This document shows, piece after piece, positions 35,251 through 46,009 of a stretch of 64,000 nt of DNA (position 1 is its first letter; every line of letters begins with the position of its first letter). The notes under the pieces were generated by a model. It ran no database searches. It had not been told where the DNA came from and saw only the letters and a program-made list of their open reading frames with translations. A program made the translations under genes and the position numbers. This stretch comes from Agapetus fuscipes (Eukaryota > Arthropoda > Insecta > Trichoptera > Glossosomatidae): positions 5,084,001-5,148,000 of the forward strand of contig OX637339.1 in assembly GCA_951799405.1 (NCBI GenBank), written 5' to 3'.

Positions 35251-35556
35251 AATAATAATAATAATATTAGGATGATTTATTTGGTGAGCGCTGTTTTTTG
35301 TGTATCACACCTCAAAAGCCCTCTGCGAGCTAGGTCGTCGCTTTAGAAAGCACCAATTTTCAAGCAAGACCCAGTTGTTGTAAAGTTGGATGGACCTTTC
35401 AGTGACCAGTCTTTGGTAAAGGTTTATGAATTTTTCAACCCAGCGAAGAGCACATTTGGAAATATAAATGGTATATTTTTGTTCTCCGCCGGGATTCGAA
35501 TCCACAACCTTCCATTTACGAGTCCGAAGTATTGCCACTGGACTACGGACCGGTCC
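35251..35556 (-). mobile_element. SINE1, full length with (ATT)n tail
   Basis: The most complete SINE1 with its tail: TAATAATAATAATAATATTA on the + strand at the 3' end, then GGTGAGCGCTG, the B-box complement and CTGGACTACGGACCGGT at the head. Confidence 0.85.
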
Positions 35557-36283
35557 AAGAAATGCCAACAACACGCGGTGTACCTAGCGGTCACCCATCC
35601 AAGTAGCATCCGCGCCCAATGTTGCTTAACTTCGTTGATCTAATGAGAACCGGTGCTTTCAACATGGTATCGTCGTTGACATACTACTAATACTAATATC
35701 CGTCTAACACCGTAGGTACCTTTATTTGTAACACTGTAACAATGTATTAAATTAAATGTGGATTTTTGAAATTAGAATGTAAAAGTTTTGTTTGCTTTTA
35801 AAACTATTTAAGTTTGATCAAACTAACAATAAAACCTTATTTTTACAAATCAAGTTAAAAAAAAAAACAAAAAAAGGTTTGACTCATCGATGTCAGTTTT
35901 TCAATTATTTAAGCATTGTGGTATTATTAATGGTTAGTTGAGATTAGTTCCACCTTCTTTTGATGATGGTATTCTTACCGCCTACAGACCCTTAATCTGT
36001 ACACAGTTGATTCACAGTCATCATTCATAAACCCTACTCAACTCGGGCAGGATCATTTTAAAATGAACACAACCCCTCAAAAGGAACCTTTTTTTAAACG
36101 TGAACGCAGCATCCATTAAAAAAAATGGATTCCATAGCAATGCACATCTATTATTTGAGTATAATGTGAGAGCGGAAGGTTGATTTTTGTATTATTACGT
36201 AAATAAGTATTGTTATTGAAAATTGCAATAAATCGGCTTAGCCGAATTTTAAAACATCATAGTCTTCTTTTATGCTGTGTTTT
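35557..36283. other. Non-coding, no gene seen
   Basis: CACCCATCCAAGTAGCATCCGCGCC at 35592 resembles 5S rRNA-like or SINE promoter debris but is too short to assign. The rest is AT-rich. Confidence 0.3.
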
Positions 36284-36532
36284 CCAACCTTTTTCGCCCA
36301 TCGACCCTTTATGCGTTGATAAATAAACCCATCGCCCCCTTATGCTTAAATAAAATCATCGTCGGGGGGCAGAAACGTGATTTCCAAAAGCTTCACCGTC
36401 CGATTTCATCTCCATAGGAGGGGGGAGAGAGTAGGCTCAGGTTTCAGGGAACAATAATTGTCCTCCTATCACTCCATCGCCCTCCAAACGCTCCAAACTT
36501 AATTTTCGCCCAAAGATTGGGAGCCACTGTCC
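36284..36532. mobile_element. hAT-like MITE
   Basis: The left end GTGTTTTCCAACCTTTTTCG and the right end GCCCAAAGATTGGGAGCCAC are inverted-complementary in the pattern CAGTGGTTCCCAA typical of hAT non-autonomous elements. About 250 bp, C/G-rich interior, non-coding. Confidence 0.5.
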
Positions 36533-36682
36533 TATGCTTTTTAATATTTTTAAAACTCATGTTTTTTTGTCTAGGTGGTTCACAGAGTGAAAGTCCATTG
36601 TTTCCAAAGTATTCATCAATTTTAAATTTGTAATTTGTATTTATTCAAAACACATTTCATAGTCACATAATTTGTTATGTCT

Positions 36683-36750
36683 GACGCTTTTGCCTAACAA
36701 GGTATCCTCTTCACCCGCTCCTGAGGATGCCTTGTTAGGCGAAAACGTTC
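36683..36750 (+). ncRNA. Hammerhead-like motif in a foldback
   Basis: On the + strand at 36721: CTGAGGA, one T, hairpin GCCT-TGTT-AGGC, GAAA, AACGTT, C. An inverted, decayed copy (GAGGATACCTTGTTAGGC, with CAAA in place of GAAA) occupies 36683-36709, so the two halves can fold on each other. Confidence 0.45.
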
Positions 36751-37159
36751 TTCGCGTTAAAAACAAAAAAATTTTTAGAATTTAGATTTTTTTGTTTCCA
36801 TAAATTTTAATTCATTATTTAACAAACGCTGTATTTGTTAACAATTTGATGAATTCAGTGAAGAGAAACATTTTTCCCACTGTAATAAAATAATAATTAA
36901 ACGAAGATGAAATTGTTTATTTTGCTTCAACAAACGAAAAATTAAAAATTGAACACGAAGCATTTAATTTGGTTCACGTAAGTCCGCTTTTTAATGAATC
37001 GTAATGGTAGAGAGGGTAATTATATGCCTGCACGCAACACCATAAAGTTATAAACATAATTGCATGCGCTTTTATTATTTTATTATTTTTTTAGTGTTGT
37101 AAGGCAGCTATGCAACTCTTGCCAACCCAGTTTCAGGGGGTGCCACGACATATTGGACA

Positions 37160-37290
37160 CAGAAAATCCGTACACAGACTGTTCGTCCATGGACAAATTT
37201 TTTAGACGACAGTTCGTCCATGCGACTTTTCGGTCAACGACATTTTGGTCACATACAATATAGGGCCACAGGCAGCTCTATCACAGAAAA
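37160..37290. repeat. Degenerate GTCCATGGACA-type minisatellite
   Basis: TTCGTCCATGGACAAATTTT, GACGACAGTTCGTCCATGCG and ACGACATTTTGGTCACATAC are loosely repeated. It resembles 7420-7650 and the array at 60 kb, and is interrupted on its right by the MITE array. Confidence 0.45.
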
Positions 37291-37300
37291 CCTTGACTAA

Positions 37301-37687
37301 GGCCCGGTATTTTCAGCGTTAGCATATGTGACTTTAAACTGATAAATAAACTACCCACACGATTGACATAAGTGCGTCCTTTTCACTCAGTATAAAGTTG
37401 CTATGCTAACGTTGAAAATACCAAGCCTAAGGTGCGGTATTTTCAGCGTTAGCATATGTGACTTTAAACTGATAAATAAACTACCCACACGATTGACATA
37501 AGTGCGTCCTTTTCACTCAGTATAAAGTTGCTATGCTAACGTTGAAAATACCAAGCCTAAGGTGCGGTATTTTCAGCGTTAGCATATGTGACTTTAAACT
37601 GATAAATAAACTACCCACACGATTGACATAAGTGCGTCCTTTTCACTCAGTATAAAGTTGCTATGCTAACGTTGAAAATACCGGGCC
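37301..37687. mobile_element. Three-unit tandem Harbinger-type MITE array
   Basis: Three 127-bp units (37301-37427, 37431-37557, 37561-37687) separated by TAA, giving an exact 130-bp period, and flanked on both sides by TAA. The unit interiors are identical. Only the outermost ends are intact: GGCCCGGTATTTTCA at the left and its complement TGAAAATACCGGGCC (with AACG inside) at the right. Both internal junctions read CCAAGCC-TAA-GGTGCGG. A 3-bp TAA duplication and this terminus suit PIF/Harbinger. Confidence 0.85.
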
Positions 37688-37857
37688 TAAGGGGGTGTTA
37701 GTAAGATTGGTGAATAGGGGGGTAAATCTTTAAAATTTGAAGGCTTGGGCAAGACAAAAACCTAAAAATAATTATATTGTTACACAATTCATACGAAGAG
37801 GAAAAAATGATCTTATAATAAAATTCTCAGTTCAAAAACAAAAGCTCAATTTTTTTT

Positions 37858-37970
37858 GCGAGTTAGTTTATTATCTTAAGCGTTGTCGGAGTGTTATCAC
37901 ACCATTATCAAGAGAACTCTCTTATAGCACCCCGAAAGCGCTCGAGATAATAAACCAACTCGTAGAAACT
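37858..37970. repeat. Foldback element
   Basis: GCGAGTTAGTTTATTATCTT then AAGCG at the left opposes CGCTCGAGATAATAAACCAA then CTCG at the right. An inner ACACCATTATCAAGAGA segment is related to 535-620. Confidence 0.55.
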
Positions 37971-38099
37971 CGCTCAAAGAAAACTTTGTTTATATTTTTA
38001 AAATAAATTCTTCACAATGTGAATACACAAACTCTTAAAATTTTGTTAATAAAATGCTTAGGAAAGGCAATTTAGCCTTTTTTAATCTCTTATCTGATT

Positions 38100-38346
38100 G
38101 CTATTAGTGTAACTCTTTGCTGCGTTATCCCCGAAGGGTTTCGCATGTGGCGAGTGGAACCTATTTATTTTTACAGGAAAGGGTGGCGGCCTTACGCCAA
38201 ACACTTCAGTTGAAGTGGAGGTTTCCTAGGAGTTTGAAATAAACATCGAAACTAGAAATCATTTCTGACACCCTCAGTAGGACTCGAACCCAAGCTCTCC
38301 GCATGGAATTCTCGGCACTCTATTAACTGAGCTATTGACCGGACCG
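38100..38346 (-). mobile_element. SINE2 copy
   Basis: Head on the right (TATTAACTGAGCTATTGACC is the complement of the A box region) and body TTATCCCCGAAGGGTTTCGC. An internal deletion removes part of the body near 38228 (GTTTCCTAGGAGTTTGAAAT). Confidence 0.8.
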
Positions 38347-39227
38347 GGTGTTTTTGTTTTACTATTTTCTTAATGCATCTATTCGTGAAAGCTTTATTTT
38401 TTATACCTACACTCTGTACCCCGGCTGCATTCCATGACGTAAAAAAGAATACAAAAGATCTCTTCCTTCCTACAATAAAAAATAAACGAGCATTGTAATA
38501 TTATATTAAAACGATAATTATCGTACCTTTTATTCAGAGAATTTAATCCACGGATCAGCCGCCGACTAAACTGAATCCTGGATGCAACAAAAAAGCTGTA
38601 ATCCGTTGTTCATCTATGGATGAAATGTTTCTAAAAACAGTTGATATTGTTACGAATGTATAGGTTCATGCCTGCGTGTTTACTTGCTGTGTATGTGTGT
38701 TTGAATTGATACTTCTGGTACTCTCTGGAAATACCCACTCTGGATGCGTCTCGTCAATTCAGGGCCACACGTGAATAGGCCTTGGTCACATATAAATAGG
38801 CTGCAGTTGGTTGTGTGAAGCATGGAGTGATCTAGTAACGTCCAAGCCGTGAAAAATAAATACTTATGCAAAAAATGAAATCAACAAACATTAAAATTTA
38901 TTTATTTTAATAGGAAATGAAAATAAAGTCTTCGTTAGTTACTTCGTTTTGTACCTTGAAAGCGAAATAGATCATACAACCACAATTTGAACATTAAAGT
39001 TGGAATATTCTGGAATACGTATCTATTATCTGGACAGACTGATACATCCATATTCCCTGCAAGCGACGTTTTGTTCCTGACCAATGCGCTGTTCAGACGC
39101 TGCAAGCAAGCAAAGGGATACTTATGAGTTATGTATATGTTCCGTTGTCCCTTGAAGCAAGTAAGGTATACGTATTGCGTATTGCCATTGTTAATGGCAT
39201 GTGTACGAAAAATATCGTTATTCTTTA
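38347..39227. other. Non-coding, no gene seen
   Basis: No long open frame and no recognised repeat. AT-rich. Confidence 0.35.
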
Positions 39228-39415
39228 ATCTATATTCTAAGTTGCAAAGATATATTTTAACATTTAAAATTCATATAAAATGCATGCTCACAAACACGCG
39301 CGCTTACAAATTAAAATCCAAACCTCAAATGAACATAGACGCTGCAATTTTTGGCAAACTTCTTGTGGGCATGAATTAAATATGAATATTCAATTTTAAT
39401 ATTTTGCTTACAACT
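39228..39415 (-). repeat. Repeat A, rearranged copy
   Basis: Reads as - strand repeat A to about 39361 (CTGCAATTTTTGGCAAACTT), then switches to + strand repeat A (TTGTGGGCATGAATTAAATA). A head-to-head junction of two fragments. Confidence 0.65.
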
Positions 39416-39499
39416 TAGATTATAGGGATTAGTGTTAGGTTTAGTTTGGTCGTTTGACATAGTTACAATTATTATAACTACACAGTTAAAAAGTTTTGA

Positions 39500-39625
39500 T
39501 CGGATATTACACAAACCGTTATAAGAGAACTTACATTATTCTCGACGTTTCGTTAGCGACGCAGCTAACGTCTTTAAGAGACACCCTCTCTGCACGACGA
39601 CTGAGGATGAACTGATTTTTTCTTC
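39500..39625 (-). repeat. Half of foldback element E, decayed motif
   Basis: CGGATATTACACAAACCGTT to GACGACTGAGGATGAACTG matches one arm of 46537-46733. The - strand hammerhead-like core is decayed: CTGAAGA has become TTAAAGA, though GTTAGC/GCTAAC, GAAA and CGTC remain. Confidence 0.6.
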
Positions 39626-40124
39626 TATAACAGTTGTCACAAATCACGGCATACCTTCGCTCGAAGGTGTAATGCGATCTACAAAAATTTTAAACTGTGT
39701 TGTTATAATTATTGTAGGTACTAATAGGGATTATCAAAACGGTGCTCTTACATCATGTAAAAAATATAAATAAATTATTCTCATACATACATACGCTTAC
39801 CGGCTGTCCTAAACGACTTGTTTAGATACTGTATTTTTGTGAACCGACCACAAGGGATACGCAAGCCTCGTATTAAGCGTGCTATGCGTTGTACGAGGAT
39901 ACGAGAGTATGGTGGATAAATTACAAAGGTATTCTGCATGAAAATAAGCTGCGCTATAGGGGAACCTCCCATCTTGCCCCGGGGTGCTGAATTCCTCAGT
40001 AAATGCTCGTTCTAAAATACACGAGGGCAGAGGATACAATCCTTTACAAAGATTCATCAAGGATAAACTCGTGTTTTGTGCAGAAAATATATTTTTATTT
40101 TACATACATGTATTTATTTCTAAT

Positions 40125-40350
40125 CGAATCTAATCTAAGTTGTAAAGATATGTAACATTGGGGATTCACATTATATGCATTCTCACACGCAGACACGTAT
40201 AATTTCGCGCATGTGAACCTACAACATACAAACTCAAATCTCAAATGAGCGTACACCCTGAAACTCTTGCCGACCTTCCGTGAAATAGGGGTGACATTGG
40301 CAAAGTGAACCATTTTCAGCCGCATACCAACCTAAAAGTTAAGGACCATA
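40125..40350 (-). repeat. Repeat A copy
   Basis: AATCTAATCTAAGTTGTAAA at the 3' end, CCTTCCGTGAAATAGGGGTG inside, AAAGTTAAGGACCATACACA at the 5' end. The last block supports a 5' extension of the family beyond CCTTGACTTATAGG. Confidence 0.8.
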
Positions 40351-40519
40351 CACAATAAATTACATTTTTACTAATAATTTAAATAATCCATATAAACACT
40401 CAAACAAATACAAAATTATAATTTAAAAACCCCAGCCCTTGCAGCTAACATTACAGATCAACCGTCATTTATTTATGTCCTCACATACTTCTTTCATTTC
40501 ATCCAGTCATAATCTTCTT

Positions 40520-40600
40520 GATGCGTAAATTCGCGCCCTCAAATGCTGCATGTGGACTTAAAATTAAAATCCAAACCTCAAATGAACATGAACCGCTATA
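40520..40600 (-). repeat. Repeat A fragment
   Basis: Middle part only: TGCTGCATGTGGACTTAAAA, CAAACCTCAAATGAACATGA. Confidence 0.6.
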
Positions 40601-40799
40601 AGTACCTACTCATTGTACTTAAGCTGTTCAAAACATTCATATTGTTAAAATGCATATGACTCTGGAGGAAATGAAAGAAGTATAAAAGGACAGAAAGAAA
40701 TGGCGGTTGATCTGTAATGTTGGCGGCTAGGGTTTATTAAATTGGAATTTGTTTTTGTTTGTAAATGGATATTTTGTATTTGGATATTATTATTTAATG

Positions 40800-41082
40800 A
40801 TGTATAAAATGTAATTTGTCGTGTGTGTGTGTTCCTTGACTTATAGGTTGGTATGCGGCTGACCACCCATGCTGTAAAAATGGTTCACTTTGCCAATGTC
40901 ACCCCTGTCTCAGGGAAGGACGGCAAGAGTTGCAGGGTGTATGTCCATTTGAGATTTGGTTTTTATGTTGTAGGTTCACATGAGGCATGTGCAAGCGCGA
41001 ACTTGTACGTGTCTGGTTGTGAGAATGCATGTAATGTGAATCTCCAATGTAACATATCCTTGCAACTTAGATTAGATTAATA
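40800..41082 (+). repeat. Repeat A, near full length
   Basis: Starts ATAAAATGTAATTTGTCGTG before CCTTGACTTATAGG and ends CAACTTAGATTAGATTAA. The upstream block matches the copy inserted in a LINE at 61506, helping to place the 5' end. Confidence 0.85.
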
Positions 41083-41123
41083 TTTTTCAGGGTTGGGTGG
41101 TTAACACAGTGAAAGTCCATTGT

Positions 41124-41276
41124 ATATTAATTAAATAACACACAGTTTTAATTCACTTTTATTTTATTTAATTGTCCTATTGTCATTGTCCTGAGGATGC
41201 CTTTTTAGGCGAAAACGTTAGACATAATTTAAATAAAATAAAAGTGAATTAAAACTGTGTGTTATTTAATTAATAT
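41124..41276. mobile_element. 48-bp-arm palindrome with a hammerhead-like loop
   Basis: The 48-bp arm beginning ATATTAATTAAATAACACAC at 41124-41171 is inverted without mismatch at 41229-41276. The 57-bp loop holds CTGAGGA (41191), T, hairpin GCCT-TTTT-AGGC, GAAA, AACGTT, A. The left flank TTAACACAGTGAAAGTCCAT is shared with the element at about 36575, linking the two loci as one family. Confidence 0.7.
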
Positions 41277-41993
41277 AGATTAGATTAGATTAGACATATG
41301 CGATAGATTCCTATTATTGGATAGCATTGGAGATACTTGTGTATTTGTATTATGTGTTTTGTGTATGTGCAACTCTTTTGTTCTGTTGACGTCTTTATTT
41401 AAAATAAATAAAATAAACCCTTTATACAGATCTGAAATTTCATACCAATAGCATCCGTCTTGGAAACAGAAAATGTCATGGAGCCACAAAAAATCTATAT
41501 TTGCGGAAAAAAAATTAAGAATCCATCTTTGACTTTTCAACTTGTTTCGTGAAACTGGAGTTTATTTTAAATACCGAAGCGATTGGGTTCCTTCAAGACT
41601 AGGGAGGGGCTACCTAGATTTGTAACAGGTATCTTATTAATTGTAATAAATCGAAACCCGTTGTAATGTTATCTCCATTACCTGATGATAGTTTCACAAT
41701 TATTATACATAGTCGGTTATGCGGCCGGAATATGAACCATTTAGTCAGATAACATCACTATGGGATGACTCGGCGCATGTTTATGCTAAGGCCACACAGA
41801 AGTAGAAACCAATTTATTTAATAATACTCCTTTTATCGTGGGGTAACGTTCAACGCGAACATGCCATCTGCATTCTTGTGATTTTGTATCACTCAAGAAA
41901 ATTACTGACGTTACTTTAAAATTGTCACATCACTAGCATATTTAAATAAAAGTACTGTAACCAAAGTACTGTTACAAAAAATATTTAAATTAA
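41277..41993. other. Non-coding, possible eroded transposon left end
   Basis: No open frame of note. GGCCGGAATATGAAC at 41722 faintly resembles the Harbinger terminus GGCCCGGTATATTGAAC found inverted at 46151-46167, but the match needs two gaps and I do not rely on it. Confidence 0.25.
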
Positions 41994-42305
41994 ATTTATG
42001 AGAGCCAGATTCGCTCCAGAAACGTTGTAGAGAGAACATTTGGAGTCTGGAAGCGGAGATTTCCAGCTATCGGTTCCAAACTTAGAATTAATGTTAAACG
42101 AGTTGAAGCAACAATCGTCGCTACAGCGATTCTACATAATATGTGTATTCTGAGATATGAATTGGAATTTGGCTGCAATTCTTCCGACACCGAGGATAGT
42201 CCAGGCCTCCCTGCGGTGATTAATGACTTGGGAAACCCCTCAGATAACCAACAATCTGGCAAGAATCTGAGAGACCATATAATACACAATCACTTCTCCC
42301 GGTAA
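41994..42305 (+). pseudogene. PIF/Harbinger transposase, C-terminal fragment
   Basis: About 100 codons open to a TAA at 42303: starts after a stop at 41991 and reads I-Y-E-S-Q-I-R-S, then RNVVERTFGVWKRRFPAI, VEATIVATAILHNMCILR, and a polar tail ending N-H-F-S-R. The R-x-x-V/I-E-R-x-F-G-x-W/L-K-x-R-F box with the last acidic residue of the DDE triad (the E of VERTF) and the ILHN helix are diagnostic of Harbinger (HARBI1-like) transposases. The N-terminal three quarters, with the first two catalytic Asp, is absent upstream, and no acceptor precedes it, so this is a truncated remnant of the element that also carries the gene at 43430-45819. Confidence 0.85.
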
Positions 42306-42819
42306 TTGTTCATTTTCCTAATAATCAATTTTGTGTTTTGTGAAATTGAGTGATCTAATTTCTTATTTCTTTGTTCCAGACTTATCCAGAGAGATTAATT
42401 AAATTTAGAACAAAAACAACATATTTAAATTGTAATGTACTTATATATTTGTCATTTAAATCATCTTGTAAAAATAAAAGTTTCCATAACATTATTAGTA
42501 AAACATGTTTCATTTCAAAATAATTGATATCACTGAGATATTAATAACCTATTAATTGAAGCATTATCTTCATCTATTTTAAGTTATACACCTCATATGT
42601 ATGTTAATTCCATCAGCATATTTTTTTAAGTAATTCAAATTTTATATCGATGATTGAACTAAATTGCTAAAATAGATGAGCTTGTGAAAGAGTGATAACA
42701 TTTTGATGATAATGAGAAAGATGCTCATAAACAGGTTATATTCTATGAAGTGAAATAAATGGATGGCTTTGTATGAAATGAGACAACTGCAAAAGATGTG
42801 TAGTTAAGAATGCCTAAAT

Positions 42820-43100
42820 CTAATCTAATCTAAGCTGCAAGGATATATTTCATTTAAGATTTATATTAAATGCATTCCCACAAGCAGACATGTGTAATTT
42901 TGCGCTAACACATGCCGCATGTGGACCTACATTATAAGAACCCAATCTCAAATGAACATAAGCCCTGCCACTCTTGCCGTCCTTCCCTGAGACAGGGGTG
43001 ACATTGGCAAAGTGACCCATTTTTTCACAGTATGGGTGGTCAGCCGCATACCAACCTATAAGTCAAGGAACATACATGACAAAATACATTTTCAACTCCA
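42820..43100 (-). repeat. Repeat A, near full length
   Basis: From CTAATCTAATCTAAGCTGCA to AAGTCAAGGAACATACATGA then CAAAATACATTTTC. It sits between the transposase fragment and the Myb-like gene, so it inserted into the Harbinger element. Confidence 0.85.
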
Positions 43101-43206
43101 ATCATACTTCTTAGAAAGTACATTTCAACAACATAACCTAAATCAACAGCAGAATTACTCCTTGCATGATACACTGGCATAATTAGTCCGTTTATGCAGA
43201 GGAAAT

Positions 43207-43262
43207 GTGTGCCCAGTCGTTAGCACAGTTGGTAGAAAAGCCCCTCTAGCAGGCATGGGTGG
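43207..43262 (+). mobile_element. SINE2 tRNA head fragment
   Basis: GCCCAGTCGTTAGCACAGTT then GGTAGAAAAG resembles the SINE2 head with a degraded A box. The body is missing. Confidence 0.4.
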
Positions 43263-43429
43263 AACATCCAGAAGCTCCATCTTCTACAGACCACGGCAAC
43301 AGCTCCCGGAAAGTAACTCTTCAATGGGTGATGGATATTAATGGAAAGAGGAATATATATGCAAGTATAGAAAAAGATGGAGACAACTCTAAAGATCTCC
43401 TAAAAATCTCTTAACTACGCTAACAAGAG

Positions 43430-45819
43430 TTAGCGTAGTTTAGAGATTTCTAAAAGCATTTTTTGATGCTGTGCTTTTAGAAGTAGCAAATTAGCTTCAA
43501 AAAGTCGTTCTGCCCTGCCCTCTTCTCTTTTCCGCTGCAACACTCTCTCTTCATGCTCCAACTCTTCCCTTTTCATCTGCTTCATTTTCTCCTGATGCTC
43601 TGCCTCCTCTCGTTGAGCTTTTTCTCTACGCAGTTGCTGTAGGAGGACATGCTCCTCTTCAGCGTGCCGTAGGATTTCAACCTTTTTGTCGGTGAAACTC
43701 TTCTTTGCGTCTGCTAAAACACAAATTTTTTTTCGGGTTTGCTGAATTGAGGCAGTCTGCACATGTTTTTTAGCTCTAGGTACACCTGAAAATGAAAAGA
43801 AAATATTTATTATAAAAGGTTTTGATTATATTTTTTTCACTTCCGCCACCTTATAAAAGCAGCTTTCCAAACGCTTCCCTGGGTGATGATCAGATAGCAT
43901 CACCAAGCTGAAGAAACCCATCCAGGCGATTACGCAGTTATCACGGTAACAAGTACCATACAAAGTATACATATTTTTGAAATAATAAATAAAAACTTAC
44001 ACAGTGCATTGGAAACTGGTTTTCTCAGAGAGGATTTAGGCGTACTGCTATCAAATATATCAAACTCTTCATCGATGACAGTTTCGTGGGCTTTGGAGAC
44101 ATCTAAAATAAAAACAGTATTTTTAAGTACTTAATTGTAACATCAGAAACATACACACAAACAATGAAAAATCAGGAAAGAAATCAAAATGATACACTGA
44201 ACTCACCCAACAAATTGTTGAAGCCATTTCCATTATTCACACATGTCACTTGATTCATTTGCTTCTTCGGCACATCTGTAATTATAATAAGAAGATTAAA
44301 AATTTAAAAGAGAGAAAAAATGGGATTAATTAAAAATATTGCTCTTCTGCTAATGTTACTCACACATGGACATAAGCACAACTGAACGCAACTAATCTAC
44401 ATACATATATAGTGTATCTTCTTTTTGGGTTATCCTCGTAAAGGTCGCATAATTATGGTGATTCAGGACCTGTTTATTTAAAGTTATCATCCACTTAATT
44501 CTAATCTTATATTTTACAAACTGACATGTTTTATTGTCTTTTTTTTAAAAGACGGATATTATATGATGGTTGATTAATTAACTTTAACACATCAGACAAA
44601 CTCTCAGATGCTATGATTAACCTTCAACGTGTCATCTAAAACAACTCAGTTTGGGCTTCCTTGTCACAGAAGAAGCAAGTAACGGCTTACTTAACATAAT
44701 TATTCATTATTTTGTTACTTTTGTTTAATGCTCGTTATTATTTTATGATTTTGTATTTCACTACATTAAGTTGTAATTTTATTAGCAATTTGCTAAAATA
44801 AAATAATCTATATATATAAGTCTCCTGATGGAGGTGATGCACATAACGTTTTCATGCAACGTGGTTTGTTTGATATCCATATTTTAAGAATAATATAATA
44901 AAACATGTCTAATGATCATTATTCTAATTCAGAATCCTTAATAACTTACATAATGGATTCGCAACAAGTTTATTGTTGCTGTGAGCTGCTGTTGGGATTG
45001 CTGGCATTTCTTCACATTCTGAAAGAAATAAGGAACAAACTCTATAGCTCATATCAAAATATAGTTAAGGAATAATGAATACAATGTATGAATTGTTCAA
45101 CGAAGAAGTTATTTTTAAAATACCTGAATTAGAATCAGCATCATCATCATATCTTGAAGGCAGCCCTTCTATGGTTGTCGGCATCAGCTGCCGTAGCATC
45201 TCTGTGCTTTGACTGGGTCGCGATCTTGGCAGGCCCCCACCAGTTTTTCTGGTTTCCGTTTTTTCTTCAGCAACCTCCTGTTAATTGAAACATATGCTTT
45301 TTGAATTGGGTACAATAGGCGCTTAAGAATAGTCACTAGGCCATATTGCCAGAGAAAAGTCGAACAAATATTTTTATTTGATGATTGCTAACCTCATTGA
45401 TAATATCCTTTTCCTTTACGAGTGTGGGGGAAAGCAAAAGGTTTTTAATTATTTATTGCAAATAGAAGCATCGCCTTTCAGAAACATACCTTTTTTGCTG
45501 ACTTCATCAAATTCCCATATTTATATTTCAGCTGCTTGGTCGTTTTGTAGCAGCTGCTCTCCGCATTGAACCGATCCGTGATCCTTGCCCAAGCTTCGTC
45601 TTTCATTCGAGAACTCACGTGGTCTGTTTTTTTATTAAAAATTACTCCCTCATCGAACAGCATTTCTCGCAAAAGCTTGATATCTTCGGCGGTAAAATGA
45701 GGCGTCCTGTTGAAAAAAACGGGGGGTAACTCAATACAAATAAATAATCGTGATTGTTAAATGCTCGCAATCGTTATTAAAATACAACAAAATTGTACTT
45801 ACTTTCTTTCCGTATTCAT
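43430..45819 (-). CDS. Myb/SANT-like protein with C-terminal coiled coil (Harbinger-associated)
   Basis: Exons in - strand order: 45819-45803, 45706-45490, 45277-45124, 45018-44950, 44275-44207, 44102-44001, 43785-43430. All donors are GTAAGT/GTATGT/GTATTT/GTGAGT and all acceptors AG. The 984 nt join without a stop into 327 aa. Residues 6-77 are a Myb/SANT-like DNA-binding domain of the type paired with Harbinger transposases and kept in domesticated genes such as NAIF1: FTAEDIKLLREML, a KDEAWARITDRFNAE helix and QLKYKYGNLMKSAKK. A linker with TGGGLPRSRPSQ and acidic/Ser patches follows. Residues about 235-327 form a highly charged coiled coil (EEEHVLLQQLRREKAQREEA) likely used for dimerisation. 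It lies tail to tail with the transposase relic at 41994-42305. In such elements the protein is thought to bring the transposase to the nucleus and TIRs. The clean frame suggests recent activity or host use. Confidence 0.8.
44384..44500 (-). mobile_element. SINE2 fragment inside a Myb-like gene intron
   Basis: GTATCTTCTTTTTGGGTTAT, CCTCGTAAAGGTCGCATAAT and GGACCTGTTTATTTAAAG are diverged forms of the SINE2 3' body. Located between the fourth and fifth coding exons. Confidence 0.45.
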
Positions 45820-46009
45820 TTTTGTTTATTTTGTTGTAGGTTTTGAGAAGAATAAGCCGAATGCAGAAGTTTTACCTCGTGTACTTTTTTTGACAGCGGT
45901 GACGTTATTTATTTATTTTTGTTTCGTAATGTAGCCTTATGGCGATTAGACATACATTTTTACGGCCAGTTCCTTGTTCCAAAGCATTTCAACGACGTCG
46001 AAATCATTT

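Noticed and set aside
35580..35645. 5S rRNA-like segment (CCAAGTAGCATCCGCGCC)
   Set aside because: Too short and divergent to support an rRNA gene or a 5S-derived SINE.
37850..37990. Another hammerhead-like motif (GAAAGCGCTCGAG after a hairpin), also at 535-620
   Set aside because: No CTGANGA box at the right distance; kept only as a foldback repeat.
41996..42289. 97-codon - strand frame
   Set aside because: It is the antisense of the Harbinger transposase fragment, whose + strand reading has conserved motifs.
44818..44870. CTCCTGATGGAGGTGATGC as a hammerhead-like start
   Set aside because: No paired stem II and no GAAA follow at the required position.
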